Shown: one piece after another, positions 24,580-37,075 of the stretch
Layout: each line of letters begins with the position of its first letter
How positions within the stretch are numbered: position 1 is the first letter of the stretch
Notes under the pieces: generated by a model
Seen by the model: the letters and a program-made list of their open reading frames with translations, nothing else
Databases searched by the model: none
What the model was told of the DNA's origin: nothing
Origin: Crocodylus rhombifer
Taxonomy: Eukaryota; Chordata; Crocodylia; Crocodylidae
DNA: 64,000 nucleotides
Assembly (NCBI GenBank): GCA_038503035.1
Contig: JAVSML010024253.1
Span: forward strand, 124,001-188,000
Direction: 5' to 3'
Made by a program: the position numbers and the translations under genes

Positions 24580-27500
24580 ACAAAATGATTGCGGAACCTG
24601 GAACGTACAAACCTTAATGGACTACACAAATAGTGATTGCCCTGAGCGAAGGACAACTTCTCTCATGAACTGAGGAAGTTCAACATCAACGTTGCTGCCC
24701 TATCTGATACTTGATGTGCTGGAGAAAGAAGAAGGTGGAGGATACACCTTCTTTTGGAAAGGGAGAGCAGAAGAAGAGTCATGGACGCAAGGAGTTGGTT
24801 TTGCCATCAAAAATGAACTTGTGAACCAACTCTCAAAACTCCCAATTGGCGTCAATGAACACCTCATGACTCTCCATCTGAAACTTGCCACAAACCAAGA
24901 GGCGACAATTGTGAGTACATATGCCGCAACTCTTGATGCCAATGAGATCATGAAGGAGAACTTCTACTCACAGCTTGACACCATCCTCTCAAATATCCCA
25001 AGGGAAGATAAAATCATCCTTCTTGGAGATTTTAATGCCAGTGTGGAAAGTGACTCAAAACTTTGGAATGGAACTATCGGAAAAGAAGGCATTGGAAATT
25101 CAAATGCTAATGGGGTCCTCCTGGCAAAATGCGCAGAACACAGACTTGTCATCACAAATACCCTGTCCTGTCAAAGGAACAAGTTCAAGACATCCTGGAA
25201 ACACCCTAGATCGAAACACTGGCATTTGATCAACTATGTGATTGTTCAGACTCATGATCACCAGGATGTCTTCATTATGAGAGCTATGACTAGCGCTGCT
25301 AACTGTTGGACTGACCACCGCCTCATCCATTCCTACACGTCCATCAGGACTGCTCCTAAATGAAGAATACAAAGAAAGCAGATCAGGTGCAAGTTAAACA
25401 CAGAGTGATTGAAGGACCCATTCAAGCAGAGAGAATTCCAGCAACTCCTGAATGAGACACTAGCAACAGAGCACCCAGAAGGAATCGAGGCGCACTGGAC
25501 AGGACTCAAAACAGCTGTTCTTTCATCCTGTGAAAATATCATAGGATACAAGACCAGGAAATATCAAGACTGGTTTGACGAAAATGACACTGAAATTCAA
25601 GGTCTCACCAACAGAAAATAAAGCTTCCTGTGCCTGGCAGAACGACACCAACTCTGGCATCAAGAAAAATGGATACCAACAAGCAAAATCAGAGGTGCAG
25701 AGGAGAATACGAGAACTGAAGAATGAGTGGTGGATTCAGAAATCAAAAGAAATCCAATATTTTGCTGACATCCGTGACACTCATGGCTTCTTCAGTGCTA
25801 CCAAAGCTCTCTACGGCCCCAGCACCCAAGGCCTTAATCCTCTAAGATCAAAGGATGGAACAACACTCCTGAAAGACAGTGAATCTACCAGTGCTCGCTG
25901 GAAAGAACGTTTCCAGGACCTTTTGAATCATGACTCAACTGTTGATGAAGATAAGAGGTACTGGAGGACTGGAAGAGGGCCAACATGGTCCCCATCTTCA
26001 AAAAAGGCAGGAAGGAGGACCCGGGAAACTATAGGCCAGTTAGTCTCACCTTGATCCTAGGCAAGCTGTTCGAGAAAATTATGCTGGCACACATCCAGGA
26101 GGGGCCAGCAGGAGACTGCATGCTTAGGGGCAACCAACATGGGTTCATCAGTGGAAGGTCCTGTCAGACCAACCTGGTGGCCTTTTACGATCAGATCACC
26201 AGATCGTTAGATGCAGGGGTAGCAGTGGATATAATCTTCCTGGACTTCCAGAAGGCTTTTGACACTGTCTCTCACCCTGTTCTCATTAAGAAACTGGGGG
26301 ACTGTGGTGTAGACACCCACACAGTCAAATGGGTCGCCAACTGGCTGGAGGGCCGCACCCAGAGGGTGGTAGTATATGGGTCCTTCTCAACCTGGAAGGA
26401 CGTGGGCAGTGGGGTTCCGCAGGGCTCGGTCCTCGGGCCCGCACTGTTCAACATCTTCATCAGCGATTTGGATGAGGGGGTAAAAAGCACCCTGTTCAAA
26501 TTTGCTGATGACACTAAGATGTGGGGGGATGTGGGAACATTGGAAGGATGCAACAGGCTACAATCAGACCTCGACAGGTTACAAGGGTGGGCGGATGAGA
26601 ATAGGATGGGTTTCAACACAGACAAGTGCAAGGTGATGCACCTTGGGAGGAACAACCGGCACCATACCTATAGGTTGGGGAACTCCCCTCTTATCAGCAC
26701 GGAGGCGGAAAGGGATCTGGGGGTCATCATTGACTCCAAGATGAACATGGGCCGGCAGTGTGGAGAGGCAGTCAGGAAGGCCAACCGCACCTTGGCATGC
26801 ATCCACAGACGCATCTCGAGCAGGTCCAAGGAGGTGATCCTCCCCCTCTATGTGGCACTGGTCAGGCCACAGCTGGAGTACTGCGTCCAATTTTGGGTGC
26901 CGCACTTCAAGAGGGATGTCAACAGCATGGAGAGGGTCCAGAGGAGGGCCACTCGTATGATCAGGGGACAACAGGGCAGGCCCTATGAGGACAGGCTGCA
27001 GGACCTGAACCTGTTCAGCCTCCAAAAGAGAAGACTGAGGGGGGATCTTGTGGCCTGTTATAAACTAGTCAGGGGGGATCAGCAGGCATTGGGGGAGTCA
27101 CTGTTTCCCCGAGCACCGCCAGGAGTGACCAGGAATAACGGTCACAAGCTGGCAGAGGGTAGATTTAGGTTAGATATCAGGAGGCGCTACTTCACAGTCA
27201 GGGCGGCTAGGGTCTGGAACCAGCTTCCAAGAGAAGTGGTGCAGGCTCCTACCCTGGGGGTGTTTAAGAGGAGGTTAGATGAACATCTTGCTGGGGTCAT
27301 TTGACTCCAGTATTCTTTCCTGCCATGGCAGGGGGTCGAACTAGATGATCTGCTCAGGTCCCTTCCGACCCTACAAACTATGAAACTATGAAACTTTTTG
27401 CAAAAAGCAATCAGAAAAGACCTTGGTTTGCTGCCTACTCTGGCAGAGATTGGGAGTGCCATCGGGAAAAGGAAGAATAACAAGGCAGCCAGTGTTGATG

Positions 27501-29130
27501 GAATAATACCTGCAGACATTTTCAAAGGAGGGGAAGAAAAACTTACGTGTCAGCTTCACGTCCTCATCCTTAAAATCTGAAACATGGAAGAAATCCCAGC
27601 CAACCTAAACGATACCTTTATTGTTACCATCTTCAAGAAGGGGGACAGAGCTGATTGCAGAAACTACTGAGGTATCTCAATGTTGGGCACTGCTGAGAAA
27701 GTCATCGCCCATATCCTTGCTAACTGCCTTCTCCCCCTTGTGGAAGAAATTCTTCCAGAATCTCAAAGCACCTTCAGCCCATCTCGAGGAACTGCAGACA
27801 TGATCTTTATGGTATGTCAAATCCAGAAGAAGTGTTGTGAGAAAAATTGACCTCTCTACTTGGCCTTCATCAAGCTCTCTTAAGCCTTCAATTCTGTAAA
27901 CCACAAAGCCCTATAGAAAATCCTGTCCAAAATTGGCTGCCCAAACAAGTTCATCAGTGTTCTGAGACTTCTCCATGATATTTCAGCAAGGGTTCTCAGC
28001 AACGGGAATCAAACAGAATCATTAGAGGTGAAAACCGGAGTGAAGGAAGGTTGTGTCATCACTCCAACTTTGTTTTCCATCTTCATCCCCAGCATAATGT
28101 ACCTTGTCAACAGAAAGCTCCCACCTGGAATTGACATTGTGTATAGGATGGATGGAAGACTCTTCAACCTCAACAGACTTAAGTCCAAAACGAACACCAC
28201 GACAACTTCCATAATTGAGCTCCAGTATGCGGATTACAATGCTGTTGTTGCTCATTCGGAAATGGACCTCCAAACCATTCTTAATGTATTCTTGGAAGTC
28301 TGCAAGGGTATTGGCCTAACTGTAAACATCAGGAAAACGCAAGTCCTTTACCAACCTGCTCCAAATGGAGAAACAAACACCCCCTCCGTTTAAATCAACA
28401 GAGAATTGCTGAAGAACATGAATTGCTGGAGAACTTAACATATCTTGGAAGTCATCTTTCATCAAAGACAGACATTGACACAGAAATACAACACCACTTG
28501 AAATGTGCAAGCGCAGCCTTTGGACTCCTGAGTAAGAGAGTCTTCTTAAATCATGACATCCTTGCTGAAACAAAGTTCTTGGTTTATCGAGCCATTGTCA
28601 TTTCATCTCTGCTGTAGGCTTGGAAACGTGGACCACATACAGAAAACATCTCAAGAGCTTGGAAAAGTACCACCAACAGTGCTTTTGCAAGATCCTTTGG
28701 ATTAGCTGGGAGGATAGTTGTACAAACATCAGCGTCTTGGCCGAAGCAAAATCTAGCAGCATGGACAGGTCATGCTGTTCACATGCCTGACTCCCGCCTT
28801 CAAAGAGAATCTTTTTCTCACAGCTGAAAGGTCAGCTATTACCGGAGGACAAAGAATGCACTTCAGAGATACCCAGAAAGAAAACATAAAGAGGTGTAAT
28901 ATCAACATCAACAGTTGGGAGACCGTGGTTCAGGACCGACCAAAATGCAAGAAGGCTCTTTGGGAGGGACCTCAACACTTTGAAACAGCTTGTTAACAGG
29001 CAGAAGAGGAAAAAAGGAACAGGTGAAAAGAATGTCAGAATACCCAATACAGCAACACAGTGCCCATCCCTCCTCAAAACCATTCCTTCTCAAAACACTT
29101 GTCCTCACTGCGACAAGATGGGGATCTAGA
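24580..29130 (+). mobile_element. Near full-length old APE-type LINE (non-CR1), split by a CR1
   Basis: ORF2 parts read in order. First is an endonuclease region from TWNVQT (about 24607) through GVGFAIKNELVNQLS, ILLGDFNAS (about 25018) and a TDHRLIHS end (25310). Then comes a linker with FFSATKALYGPS. A reverse-transcriptase region follows the CR1, with KEGCVITPTLFSIFI (about 28045), LQYADYNAVVAHSE (about 28222) and LTVNIRKTQVLYQPAP. The C-terminus keeps NTCPHCDK (about 29087). The second catalytic Asp of the YADD box is replaced by Tyr, and many stops are present. The family is the one also found at 2575-4195. The clade (RTE-like or another) is left open. Confidence 0.85.
25959..27396 (+). 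mobile_element. Young CR1 LINE inserted in the older LINE
   Basis: A single uninterrupted 439-codon frame at 25985-27304 covers the reverse transcriptase from [20 protein letters not shown] to the ORF2 end. It includes the FADDT catalytic box (about 26500), the NTDKCKVMHLG block and RRLDEHLAGVI. The element begins mid-ORF at about 25959, so it is 5'-truncated as usual for CR1. It ends in the 3' UTR signature and a short tandem ATGAAACT tail at 27379-27396. Host LINE sequence resumes directly afterwards. The intact frame implies a recent insertion compared with the host copy. Confidence 0.93.
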
Positions 29131-29204
29131 ATTGAGCTACGGCGCCACCTGCGGGCTCACTATTAAGATCCTTGCAAGACAATCTTACTTGTTTGCGAGA
29201 GATC

Positions 29205-30365
29205 ACCCATCATCAGTATGGAAGTATTAGATGTGCTATAATTTCACCTTTCTAAAGCTTTTGATACTGTCTCAAATGACATTCTCAAAAGCAAGTTAGC
29301 AAAATATGATTTAGATGAAATCTCAAGGTGAGTACACAGCTATTTCAAAAGCACTTGTTGAGAAGTGGTTGTAAAAAGGTCATTGCCAAACCGGAAGAAA
29401 ATTTCAACAGGATTCTATGAGCACATAGGTTCAAAACGATTCTAACCTGGGCTCAGTTCTAGTCAATCTTTCATAGATGATTTAGATGATGAAATAGAGC
29501 AGTACAAGGAAGGGGGCATGGGGGAATAACCTTTTTGGCAGGCATGCCACAAATTAGGCCTGCACAGTCCCTGCACAGTGCCACCAATTCCCTTACCTGG
29601 CTTGATATGCTGTTCTGCTTTTTGTTCCCTGTGCTCACTTCCTGATCTGCTACTCTGCTTTTTGCTTCTCACCCTTTCTGGTGCTGAGCTGCATGTCACC
29701 TCCCCAGTCTTCTATGTGCCACGTACAGAGACTGCCTATGCCATTGTGCTGTAGGTGCATACTTAAAAAAATGTTTAGATGAGGTCAAACTAAGACAGGT
29801 TAGAGCACAGGATTAGAATTTTGAATGATCTGGAAAAACTGGAGAAACGTTCCAAAAAAAGGAAAATCAATCAAATTAAATTCAGTAAGTGCAAAGTCTT
29901 CCACTTATGATGGAATATTTGGGTGCACAAATGCAGAGGTGTCTCTTGCAAATCAAGAGAAATGTTTCTTCCACTCTGTTCAGCACTAATGAGGCCTTAC
30001 CTGGAGTACTGGTCCAGTTTGGAAAAGAGAAGACTGAGGAGAGATTTGGTAACAGTCCTCAAATACCTGAAGGGCAATTATAAAGAGGATGGAGATAGAC
30101 TTTTCTCTGTGGCTGTAGAGGATAGAACTAGGACCAATGGCTTCAAACTGCAGCAGTGGAAACTTTGGTTAGAAACTAGGAAAAACTTTTTATGAGGGTG
30201 GTCAAGCATTATAGCATAGAGAACTTGTGGACTGTCCATCCCTGAAAATTTTTAAGAGGGCCAGGCCAACACTTGGCTGGCATGGTTTAGTCAAGGTGAT
30301 CTGGGAGCTGGACTACGTGACCTTGTGAGGTCTCTTCCAGCCCAACTTTCCTGTGATCCTATGAT
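29205..30365 (+). mobile_element. Old CR1 LINE with an internal hAT-type MITE fragment
   Basis: The left part reads a degraded reverse-transcriptase block (KAFDTVSNDILKSKL) and an SFIDDLDDEI block. The right part has SALMRPYLEYW..., EKRRLRRDLVTVLKYLKG and the 3' UTR ending CTCTTCCAGCCCAACTTTCCTG. Between them, about 29515-29760 resembles the MITE at 41253-41447 (GCATGCCACAAATTAGGCC). This appears to be an insertion into the CR1. Confidence 0.75.
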
Positions 30366-30379
30366 ACACTGGAAAAAAT

Positions 30380-30970
30380 GTCTGAAATTTACAGGTTTTA
30401 ATTCAGTAAAACAAGCACAAAGTGTAGCTCTTGAGACTGAGAAGTGAAATGAACAAATACAGAATGTCGACTAGCTAGCTAGCACTATTGTATTGTGTGC
30501 TGGTAGGGTCTCAGTTAAAGTAGCATAATAAGTTCTGGGCACCAAATGTGAGTAAGCTAGAGAGAGTTCAGAAGACAGTAAAAAAAATGAAAAAGTTTAT
30601 AAAAATATGTCCAATGAAGAAGAGTTGAAGATTTGTTTAGAAAACATAAGGCTATGGAGGGACCTAATTACAGGCTTACAATATGAAAAAAGACACTTAT
30701 AAAAGGATAGCAATCAATTGTCCTCTGTGCGCACTGGGAAAAGGACAAATAATCAGCTTAACTTGCAGCAAAAAAGATTTAGTTATTACGAAAAACTATA
30801 AGGAGAGTGGAGCTCTGAAACAGGCTGCTAAGGGGGGTTGTATAATCTCTGTCATTTGAGGTCTTTAAGAACAAGACAGGCAAACATCTGTCTAGGATGG
30901 TCTAGGTCCTGTCTTTGTATAGACAAAATTATCTCCTGAAACCCATTGCAGCCCTACGCTTCTACATGCC
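30380..30970 (+). mobile_element. Old CR1 LINE 3' fragment
   Basis: A strongly decayed CR1 C-terminal region, including GAGAGAGTTCAGAAGACAGT, a RVEDLFRKHKAME-like stretch, and the 3' UTR TTATCTCCTGAAACCCATTG. It follows the previous CR1 in the same orientation. Confidence 0.6.
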
Positions 30971-31379
30971 TATGCCTTAAATATCTGATGTGGCCTTCCT
31001 TCAGATGAACAGGCACATGGTGACCTTATTTTAAGAGTATTAAAGCCTTTCACAAAAATCTATTCCTATACTCTATGGGTTCATGTTTATACATAGTGAA
31101 CGAACTGAACATTTTATTATCAGTAGGCATCTACCCAACTCAAGGAGGTGGCCAGCTTATTTCACAGGGTGATCGTGGGGCTGGCCACCATTCTCACAGG
31201 CTGATCAGCCAAGGGGCCCTAGTAGCCTCACCACTGATTGGCTGTGATGGCTGTCCATTGTGGCGAGCCCTCTCAGCCAATCAGCAGCAAGAGGCTGCGG
31301 TGGCAGCCATTGTGAGCAGCCTTCATGATGGCAGCCCCCATCCCTGCTTTTCCCATAGTGGGCTGCTTCTAAGGGCCAG

Positions 31380-31505
31380 TATTTTATTTTCAGTAAGCTT
31401 CCTTTTTTCTCTCATCTTTCACAAACATCACTCACTTTTGCAGGCAATGCCATATTTCACAATTTCTGTGAAATCTGCAAAATTGTGATTTTGGTAGGTC
31501 CCTAA
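31380..31505. repeat. MITE-end fragment (CAAAATTGTGATTTT...GGTAGGTCCCTA)
   Basis: The block CACAATTTCTGTGAAATCTGCAAAATTGTGATTTTGGTAGGTCCCTA resembles the end of a widespread sauropsid DNA-element family as I recall it. Its opposite end was not found. The GC-rich part at 31140-31350 contains two inverted TGATTGGCTGTGATGGC / GCCAATCAGCA segments. Confidence 0.35.
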
Positions 31506-33605
31506 TTATGAGTTAATTCCAAGTAAACAAAAACAACTTCCTCAAAGAAAAGAAAATCAAAATTAAAAAAACCACTCCACTAACACTAACCTAACCCAAA
31601 AAATCATAAGAACATGTTAAATATATATAAAAGACTGAATATTGTATACCAGGGTAGACGCTACAAACTCTGACTCCTAGGCTATAAGTGCTAAGAATGA
31701 ACTGGCAATGGTTACATCCTCAGCTGGAGAGAGCAGGATGTGGACATCATCCCAAAGGAGTTCACTAGACATAGCACACCTACAGTGGAATGTATGTGAG
31801 CAAACTCTCAGTGTTAAGAAAGCTGGGTTACTAGACCACAGCAGACCAACAATCATGGGATCTACAATGTTGAGATAGGAAAAAATACCAATTTCACAAA
31901 TGACCCAACATCTTCTTTTTATTTCTTTAGAGAGAATTTCAGTATTTCATAGTAAATTGTTTGATTTGATTTTTAAATTTAGCAATCATTTTTACAGGAA
32001 ATGAAGTTTTGAACAAAACTTTGAAAGCTTAGAAATGTCTAGATATTTCTTCTGCATGCCTCAGTTTTAAACAACCATGTTAACTTAACTCAAGGCTTCT
32101 GCTGAGTAAAGCCTCCAGCTGTGCTGATTGATATTATGATTTTGTGATGTGAAGAAGCATCTCCAAGGGATTAAAGACCTTCAAATTGATTTTTCCTATC
32201 ACCGATAACATAAATTCAGTCTTTTTGAAATTTAAATAAATGCTACACTTCAACACCTCTATGACAAAGAAAATCTGATGACCTCCATTGACAAATGCAT
32301 CTGTTCAGGACCAATAATACATATTAGATGTTCACCTAATTTAAAAGCAGGATGAACATCACTGTCCTTTGTTTGCAGATACTTTTGCACATGAAGAACA
32401 ACATAGAGTTTCCTATTCCTTTAACAATTAAGCTCAAATTTAAACAGTAATATCCCATTCCCCAGGGCCTTTAACAATGAAAATGCTGATTGCTAAGATA
32501 ATAATAATAATAATTTTGAAGTGTCAGCAACCAGCTGTTCCCTGTGTAACCCTTTCTCTAGACAGCAGACAGCAGTAAGAAGGGCTGAGTTCAATGCAGG
32601 GGTTTTACACAAATTGATTATTCTGGCTCGAGCCCCGACCTAGAAACCTAAGAATAATTTCCGCCTGAAGTGTTCCAGTGTGAACAAACTTTCCCACTCG
32701 CAAGTAATATTAAATATAACAGGGCTGAATGGAGGAAGAAAAATGGGACAACAAACAGATTTAGGAAAACCTTAATCATCAGCAGCCCACCTCAACTAAG
32801 TATTAGCAGTATGTTCAGGGCTGTCTCCTAGTCCCACACAGGACACTGAACAGTGTAGATAGGGTAGCTGCTAGCCCAAGGTTTCTCCTACCTCACTACA
32901 GCTGCGGGGGCGGGGGGGGTGCTGCTGCTTCACTGCTATTATCATTTCCCTCCACTGCTCAGAGCACACTGCTCTGCTGTTGGTCACTGCCACTGGGAGC
33001 ACTGCTTCACCACCACACCACTGTGGGGGGGCATTGGGGAAAACTGGACAGTGTCCCACTGGTGCTTGCCACTACTGGGGGTTCTGCTCTGCTGCTCACT
33101 ACCACCAGCAGGTGCTGCTTTGCTGTTGCACGCCACCACCAGGGGCACTGCTGCCCTTCTGGTTGCAGAAGCAATCCAGCTCTTTTAGACCCTGAGCAAC
33201 CTCAAGGATTTCAGCTCTTTTAGAAACAAGTGGGTAACAGGTTCAGCCTGAGCCCACTAGAGGGATTTGTATATCAACAGTGCAAGGCTGGATGGGGAGA
33301 CATAATACCATCCCCTTAGGAGAGCTCCCACCTAGAGCTTTCCCTCTCTTCCTGTGATTCTTTCCCATGCAAGTCACTGCGAATGCGGATCGCCTCAGCA
33401 ACATTTACCCAACTTTCTCTTATAACATCAGTATCCTTATAGGCTTTACAATTTTGACAGGCAGGGCTGCTGCACATAATCTCGATTCCCTTGGCTTTTT
33501 ATATTCAAATTGTCAAAAGCAGTTAAAACACATGCAGTTATTACAGTAAAAAAGCACAAGAGTTTTACTCCTTTGCCCACGCATACCAGCGGAAGATATG
33601 CAGAT
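31506..33605. other. No gene seen
   Basis: AT-rich sequence with one GC-richer patch at 32890-33200 that holds overlapping short open frames of low complexity (CTGCT-rich). No domain is recognised. Confidence 0.4.
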
Positions 33606-33672
33606 CATAGAATCAAAGCAGCGCTGGAAAGGACTTTGATAGGTCATCTAGTCCAGCCCCCAAGGGATAAGA
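33606..33672 (-). mobile_element. CR1 3'-end fragment, antisense
   Basis: ATCATAGAATCAAAGCAGCG followed by GGTCATCTAGTCCAGCCCCC is the reverse of a CR1 3' terminus. About 65 bases remain. Confidence 0.65.
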
Positions 33673-33992
33673 GACTCAGTTCACTGTAATTCAGCCTTGC
33701 ATACCAATAGGGGTATGCAAATAACCTCCACAGAGAGGTTGTCACACAGGACACAGGAACAGTAGCAGCAGTGTTACACATACTTATTAACTAATTTTGA
33801 CAGCAGACTCATTAACTTGTCAAGACTGCTGCATTTATGGCTCAGCAGGCAGCATATGTAGGTTTTAGGACTGAACTTCTAGGACTAGCCAGTGAAGACC
33901 GGGAATATCATGGAAGTGACAGCCACTCTCCAGGATTAAATTAGTTGAATACTACAGCTGAAGTATTTGTTTTTACAAATTAGTTCTCTAGT

Positions 33993-34240
33993 CATAGCAA
34001 GGTAGTTAGCTGTGTTAGTCTGAGTCAGGCAGGCTAGATTGGCACCTTATAGACTAATTAAATCAGGCATGCTATAAACAAAAAGCTTGTTTCTACAGGT
34101 GCTGTGAAGGATGCAGAGCTGCTAAATAGAAAGCAGGGATTAGAATACAAGGGGTAGGGAAAGGGGCAGGAGAAAGGACCAGGTGGGGTGCTCCTGAGAG
34201 AAGCAAGATGGGTAGGACAGAGAAAAAAAACCCAGTTAAC
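33993..34240 (+). repeat. Short interspersed repeat, relative of 1742-1880
   Basis: Contains AGCTGTGTTAGTCTGAGTCAGG and GGCACCTTATAGACTAATTAAATCAGG, matching the layout of the repeat at 1742. The right boundary is approximate. Confidence 0.45.
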
Positions 34241-34608
34241 TCATTGAGGGACATACAGTTTATCAAAGCTAATCCAGGGAAAGGAACAAGAATCCAGTCT
34301 CAATTTAGATCATACAATCTACTCTGTGGATGATTTGTTGTTCTACAATTTCCAATTCAGATTTGTTTTTCAAGTTTTGTTATCTAAGAACAGCCACCCT
34401 GAAGTCAGCAATGGAGTGGCCAGAGGTTAAAGCATTCTGCCATAGGTTTGTCTGTCTTTTGGTACTGAAGTTAAATTGTTGTTCATTCATTCTTACATGT
34501 AGGGATCACCTCACCTGTCCAATGTAGATGGTAGAGGGAAACTAAGTAGGTGATGGCATATATGACGTTGGTAAAGGTGCAAGTAAATTAACTTTGTGTG
34601 CTATAATC

Positions 34609-34961
34609 CAGTGGTGCTTAATCTTTTTCCCTGATGGGCTGGATGAGCAGTGCCTGGTCCATCCACAGGCCAGATTGGGCTGGTAGTCTTCATCTGGTGG
34701 GCACAGCAAGCACTATCTGGCCATGCCGGGAGGAGGGCAGGAGGGGCACAGGCCAGCCTTAACACAGCCCTGCAGGGAAATGAAGCTTGACCTAGCTTCA
34801 TGGCTCTTACTGTGTGGGTTTTGGGAATCTGGCAGGAGAAAGGGTGGTAGTATTAGTGGACACTGGTCCCCCACCACCAATTTTCTGGATCCCTTGGGAG
34901 CCCCACAGGCCAGATACCATGGCTCTGCAGCCACATTTGGCTCAAAGGTTGAGCACTCCTG
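34609..34961. mobile_element. hAT-type MITE
   Basis: The left end CAGTGGTGCTTAATC and the right end GGTTGAGCACTCCTG are inverted copies with a few mismatches. The flanking octamers do not match, so the target duplication is lost. The interior has no transposase. Confidence 0.6.
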
Positions 34962-34977
34962 TTGTTCTGGTCAGCGA

Positions 34978-35900
34978 TTATGTGTTCCACGTTAATAAGG
35001 GGGCACAGCTAACATTTGGGCCCGTTGCTGGAGAGACACTATTGGACGGTGGGAGGGGTGGGGACTGCATGTAAGCAAGGACAGGTTTGTCATTTTCCAG
35101 GAGGGTTTGGAGATCAATGATGTGTCCAAGATATTCAAGCTGGGGCTTACAGGTGACAACCAAAAGGATTCTGTTGTCCTTGTTCCAGGGTTGGTCTTCT
35201 TAACAGGTCAGAGCAGGGTCTGAGTCTGGCTTTGTTGATTTGAGTGGCTATGGGTTTAGGATTGTATTGTAATTGTAGAAATCCCTGCTCCAGTTCTTTA
35301 AGATGTGCATCCCAGTCAGTGAGAACAGAGCCACTGCGACATGACCACTGCAACTTTCACAGGGGTATCCAAAAAATAATTTTGCTGACAATATTTCAGA
35401 GTCAGTTTGATGGAGGGGTGGAAGTTGTTAAAGTCTTGGTGGAATTTCCCTAGAGTCCTTCCCAGCCATTCATATAATAAAGATGTCAATGTACTTTTGG
35501 TATACCAGGGGAATAAGACAACAGCTGTGTAGGATGTGGACTTCAAGGTCTGTCATAAATGTTTTAGCACATTAGGAGCCATGTGTGTGCACCTGTCAAT
35601 GCCATTCATTTCTGGATATAGGGAGTCTCCAAATCTAAAATAGTTGTGCATGAGGACAAAAAAATGGGAGAGAGTAATGGAAAGCAGAAGCAGTTCCTTC
35701 ATCAGGGATAAAGTTCTTTATGGTTTGTAATCCACCCTTGTGGAGGATGTTGATGTACAGAAATGTAACATTCATGGTAGCTAACAGGGTGTGAGCTGGA
35801 AGCTTGTCAATGAAAGTTAGTTTCTTTGGGAAATCTGTGCTATCTTTCAAATTGTTGGTAGCACCCATGGCATATGGAAATAGGATTGAGTCAGTGTAAG
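34978..35900 (-). mobile_element. Penelope-like retroelement relic
   Basis: The minus strand from 35868 has a DSTDFPKKL block, then LLATMNVTFLYINILHKGG, a typical Penelope reverse-transcriptase DVTSLYTNIPH-type motif with changes. From 35546 it has FHQDFNNFHPSIKLTL and NYFLDTPVKV, which correspond to the later HPSIKFT and FLDT blocks. Further down, SVLTDWDAHLKELEQGFLQL continues the pattern. The catalytic Asp-rich box is not readable. The GIY-YIG endonuclease part is absent. Confidence 0.7.
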
Positions 35901-36079
35901 TAAAACCCCCTTCCTCAATGGTGCCAATGCCAGAGACAGTGAGTTGCCCTCAGTTGTCAGGTTTGTGGATCTTGCCTAACCTGAGCTCTCAGCAGATGGA
36001 AGGAAGCATTAATCTTCTCCTGTTTTTTCCAGAGGTAGCTTCTTTCAGAGTTTATCTAGTTGCTTCTTGTATTGTACCA

Positions 36080-36345
36080 CAGGCAACTGGTAGGGGGGGC
36101 ATGTGCCCCCCACCCTCTCCCCGAGACTGGCACCTGACTCAACACGGCTCAGGATGGGGCAGTTTTTTTGCTGCATGGGCTGACCGCGTGTTTGGGGGGG
36201 GGGGGGCACTAAGCCATGGCACAGAAGTATTGGAGTGGATATGGGGCTTTTGGCCCACCCCTGGGCCTGTCCCCAGGCCCACCCACAAATTGTACCCCCC
36301 CAGACTCAGGAGGCACCAGTCACCCCTGTATGGTAGTGTGGAATC
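36080..36345. repeat. G/C-homopolymer repeat with inverted core
   Basis: A GGGGGGGCATGTGCCCCCC palindrome lies at about 36093-36112, followed by a 14-G run near 36194-36207. It ends ACAAATTGTACCCCCCC. It looks like a nonautonomous element with G-rich ends. The exact boundaries are not clear. Confidence 0.35.
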
Positions 36346-36954
36346 CTTGGTCAAGAGTCTGTAAATTCAATTAAAAAAAATCTGTCTCAGCTTCCTGCAT
36401 GTATGCTGTTTTATCCAGCTTTCTCTAGTCACAGCAAACATAGTAGCTCAAGATGAAGAGGAAGCAGCATGAAAGGCACATGTAAATACAAAAATTGATA
36501 TTGGCCTGGAGCTGGGTCCAAAGAAAGAGTTAGGTGAGCTTCAGGCATCTAAGCCCAACACTGAGGTCCAAAAAACCCCTGGAGAGTAAACTTTTTTAGT
36601 ACCTTTGTCACCTTAAATCTCATAGCTAACAACAGTCATGTTTTTGTCAGGCCACAGCCTCAAACCTGAGGCCTTGGCCTGATAGCTCAGCTGTTTACCT
36701 TTGTTTGCTCCAGGACTAGACACCCAGACGGGTTAAAGCCAGTGTGAAGCCTTGAATAGGGCCTAACCCTCCAACTACCCCATTAACCAGAATGGCTGGC
36801 CAGGGTCAGCTGACCCTCCATCCCCCACGTGTAAACCTGACTTGGAACAAGAAGTGTCTGGGCAACAGGGCAACCTGACCCAAGAGTGCTTTGGTGCTCC
36901 CTCCAGCTTGCTCCTTAGCTTTGCTTTTTGTTTTATCTTCCAGCTTCCTAACTT
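36346..36954. other. No gene seen
   Basis: No conserved frame or repeat family recognised. Confidence 0.4.
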
Positions 36955-37075
36955 GGAAGACATTGGGCTGGGATGATTTAGTCAAGAATGATTCTGCCAT
37001 GAACAGAGGGCTGGACCAGATGTCCTTGTGAGGACACTTCTATCCCTACTTTCTCATGATCCTACAACTTGGCTC
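36955..37075 (+). mobile_element. CR1 3'-end fragment
   Basis: GGGCTGGACCAGATGTCCTTGTGAGG is the CR1 3' UTR signature, followed by CTTTCTCATGATCCTAC. Only about 110 bases remain. Confidence 0.6.

Noticed and set aside
32871..33223. Overlapping open frames rich in Cys/Leu/His around a CTGCT-rich patch
   Set aside because: All three forward frames and one reverse frame are open, which marks simple-sequence DNA and not coding.
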